From Melioribacteraceae bacterium (GTDB lineage: Bacteria > Bacteroidota > Ignavibacteria > Ignavibacteriales > Melioribacteraceae): a DNA stretch of 64,000 nucleotides. Both the position numbers and the translations under genes were made by a program. Under the pieces are notes generated by a model. The model saw nothing but the letters and a program-made list of their open reading frames with translations. It did not search any database and was not told where the DNA came from. The stretch is from positions 1 through 64,000 of the forward strand of contig JANQIV010000089.1 of NCBI GenBank assembly GCA_028282005.1, in the 5' to 3' direction. Below, piece by piece: positions 63,387 to 64,000 of this stretch; position 1 is the first letter of the stretch; the number at the start of each line of letters is the position of its first letter.

Positions 63387-63974
63387 TTAGATATTTATTT
63401 TTATCAAATTTTTTGGATTGTCAGCTTTAAAAATTGAAAAATACAATCCAATAAGAAGCTGAAATATTGTAGTTAAATAAAAATAGGCAATTGCGTTACT
63501 TAAGCCAAAGAATAGATTGGTTAATTTTAGGATACTAGTGAGAGCATAAAACATTAGTATTACAAGGAAAATATCTACTGCTTTTTCTTCAACATTTGTT
63601 TTAACAAAAATCACAAAAAACTGGAAAAAGATTAATATATATATTATGATCATTCCACCATTATAAAGATTAATTGGAAAATTCATAAAAAGTGAGCTTA
63701 TTACTAGAATCAGCACAATTATGATCAATTTACGTTTTTTGATTATTGTCTCTTTAGTTTGAATAGAAATCAACAACAGATAGCTAGTAAAAAAAAAGAA
63801 TGGAACATTAATATTATAATTAAATACAGATTTACTAAATAGTGATATAGGATCTGCCATTGCTAATATCAGAAAAAAATAAAAAAACTTATTACCATAT
63901 TGCCTAAGAGCGGGGAAAATCCAAAGAAACATTAGAATTACATAAACAGCATTAACTATTTCAGTAAATTTCAT
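63387..63974 (-). CDS. polytopic membrane protein, unknown
   Basis: The 195-residue protein has six or seven hydrophobic segments and only short charged loops (ETIIKKRKL, NVEEKAV). An in-frame stop just before the ATG shows it is complete. No family is recognised. It lies upstream of the orphan kinase on the same strand with a 142-nt gap. Confidence 0.6.
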   Translation of the reverse strand: MKFTEIVNAVYVILMFLWIFPALRQYGNKFFYFFLILAMADPISLFSKSVFNYNINVPFFFFTSYLLLISIQTKETIIKKRKLIIIVLILVISSLFMNFPINLYNGGMIIIYILIFFQFFVIFVKTNVEEKAVDIFLVILMFYALTSILKLTNLFFGLSNAIAYFYLTTIFQLLIGLYFSIFKADNPKNLIKINI

Positions 63975-64000
63975 TTTTTATCAGTATATATATATCAGTT

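Noticed and set aside
1-64000. CRISPR arrays, tRNA/rRNA genes, prophage or integrase genes.
   Set aside because: No regularly spaced repeats, no tRNA-like folds between genes and no recombinase motifs were seen on reading the window.

Overview
The window is AT-rich, double-membrane bacterial chromosome with the standard code. It has several TonB-dependent receptors, TonB proteins, lipoproteins, ECF sigma/anti-sigma pairs, an M49 peptidase and short palindromic GTCAT...ATGAC intergenic repeats. This mix suggests the Bacteroidota/Chlorobi (FCB) group, most like Ignavibacteria. No rRNA or marker gene here settles that, so the placement is inference. I see no tRNA, rRNA, CRISPR array, integrase or transposase.

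Region 1 (about 1-20,100) is a co-directional signalling plus exopolysaccharide island. It opens with a PAS histidine kinase cut by the window edge, a lone receiver, a receiver-kinase hybrid, and a receiver fused to a SpoIIE/PP2C phosphatase. A membrane glycosyltransferase and a STAS-domain protein follow, and the phosphatase and STAS protein look like a partner-switching pair. The assembly genes come next: a sugar nucleotidyltransferase fused to a phosphoglycosyl transferase, a half-size TolC-like protein, a Wzc-like chain-length/ATPase protein, a small membrane protein, a methyltransferase, five glycosyltransferases in the island as a whole, a Wzx flippase, a hexapeptide acyltransferase, an unlisted 39-residue membrane peptide and a Wzy polymerase/ligase. 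A short motif (TAACCGCTTATC, or a close variant) lies upstream of three transcription units of the island.

Region 2 (20,240-29,813) holds archaeal-type GatD and GatE (tRNA-dependent glutamine formation), a PIN-PhoH ATPase, an aldehyde dehydrogenase, a histidine phosphatase and AlaS. The stop codons of the phosphatase and AlaS overlap inside a perfect palindrome.

Region 3 (30,000-41,100) is mixed housekeeping and regulation: ECF sigma plus RskA-type anti-sigma, 5-formyl-THF cyclo-ligase, OsmC, DUF2203, MarR, DUF1015-SerC, a lipoprotein, an RsbRD_N-like protein, an AraC regulator next to a PLP decarboxylase, and a GGCT-like protein.

Region 4 (41,160-53,330) is envelope biology: a TonB-dependent receptor followed by an OmpR/EnvZ-type pair, a DPP III-like lipoprotein peptidase, an ArsC-like protein, a HAD hydrolase, an ECF sigma/anti-sigma/TonB-lipoprotein/TonB operon and a convergent BtuB-like receptor.

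Region 5 (53,330-64,000) contains RseP and Dxr, two membrane or unknown proteins, an NPD/FabK-like flavoenzyme, a sugar nucleotidyltransferase, MetK and AhcY (SAM cycle), another PAS histidine kinase and a membrane protein. No non-genic stretch reaches 300 bases. The longest, 53,327-53,624, carries repeats and a structured leader.
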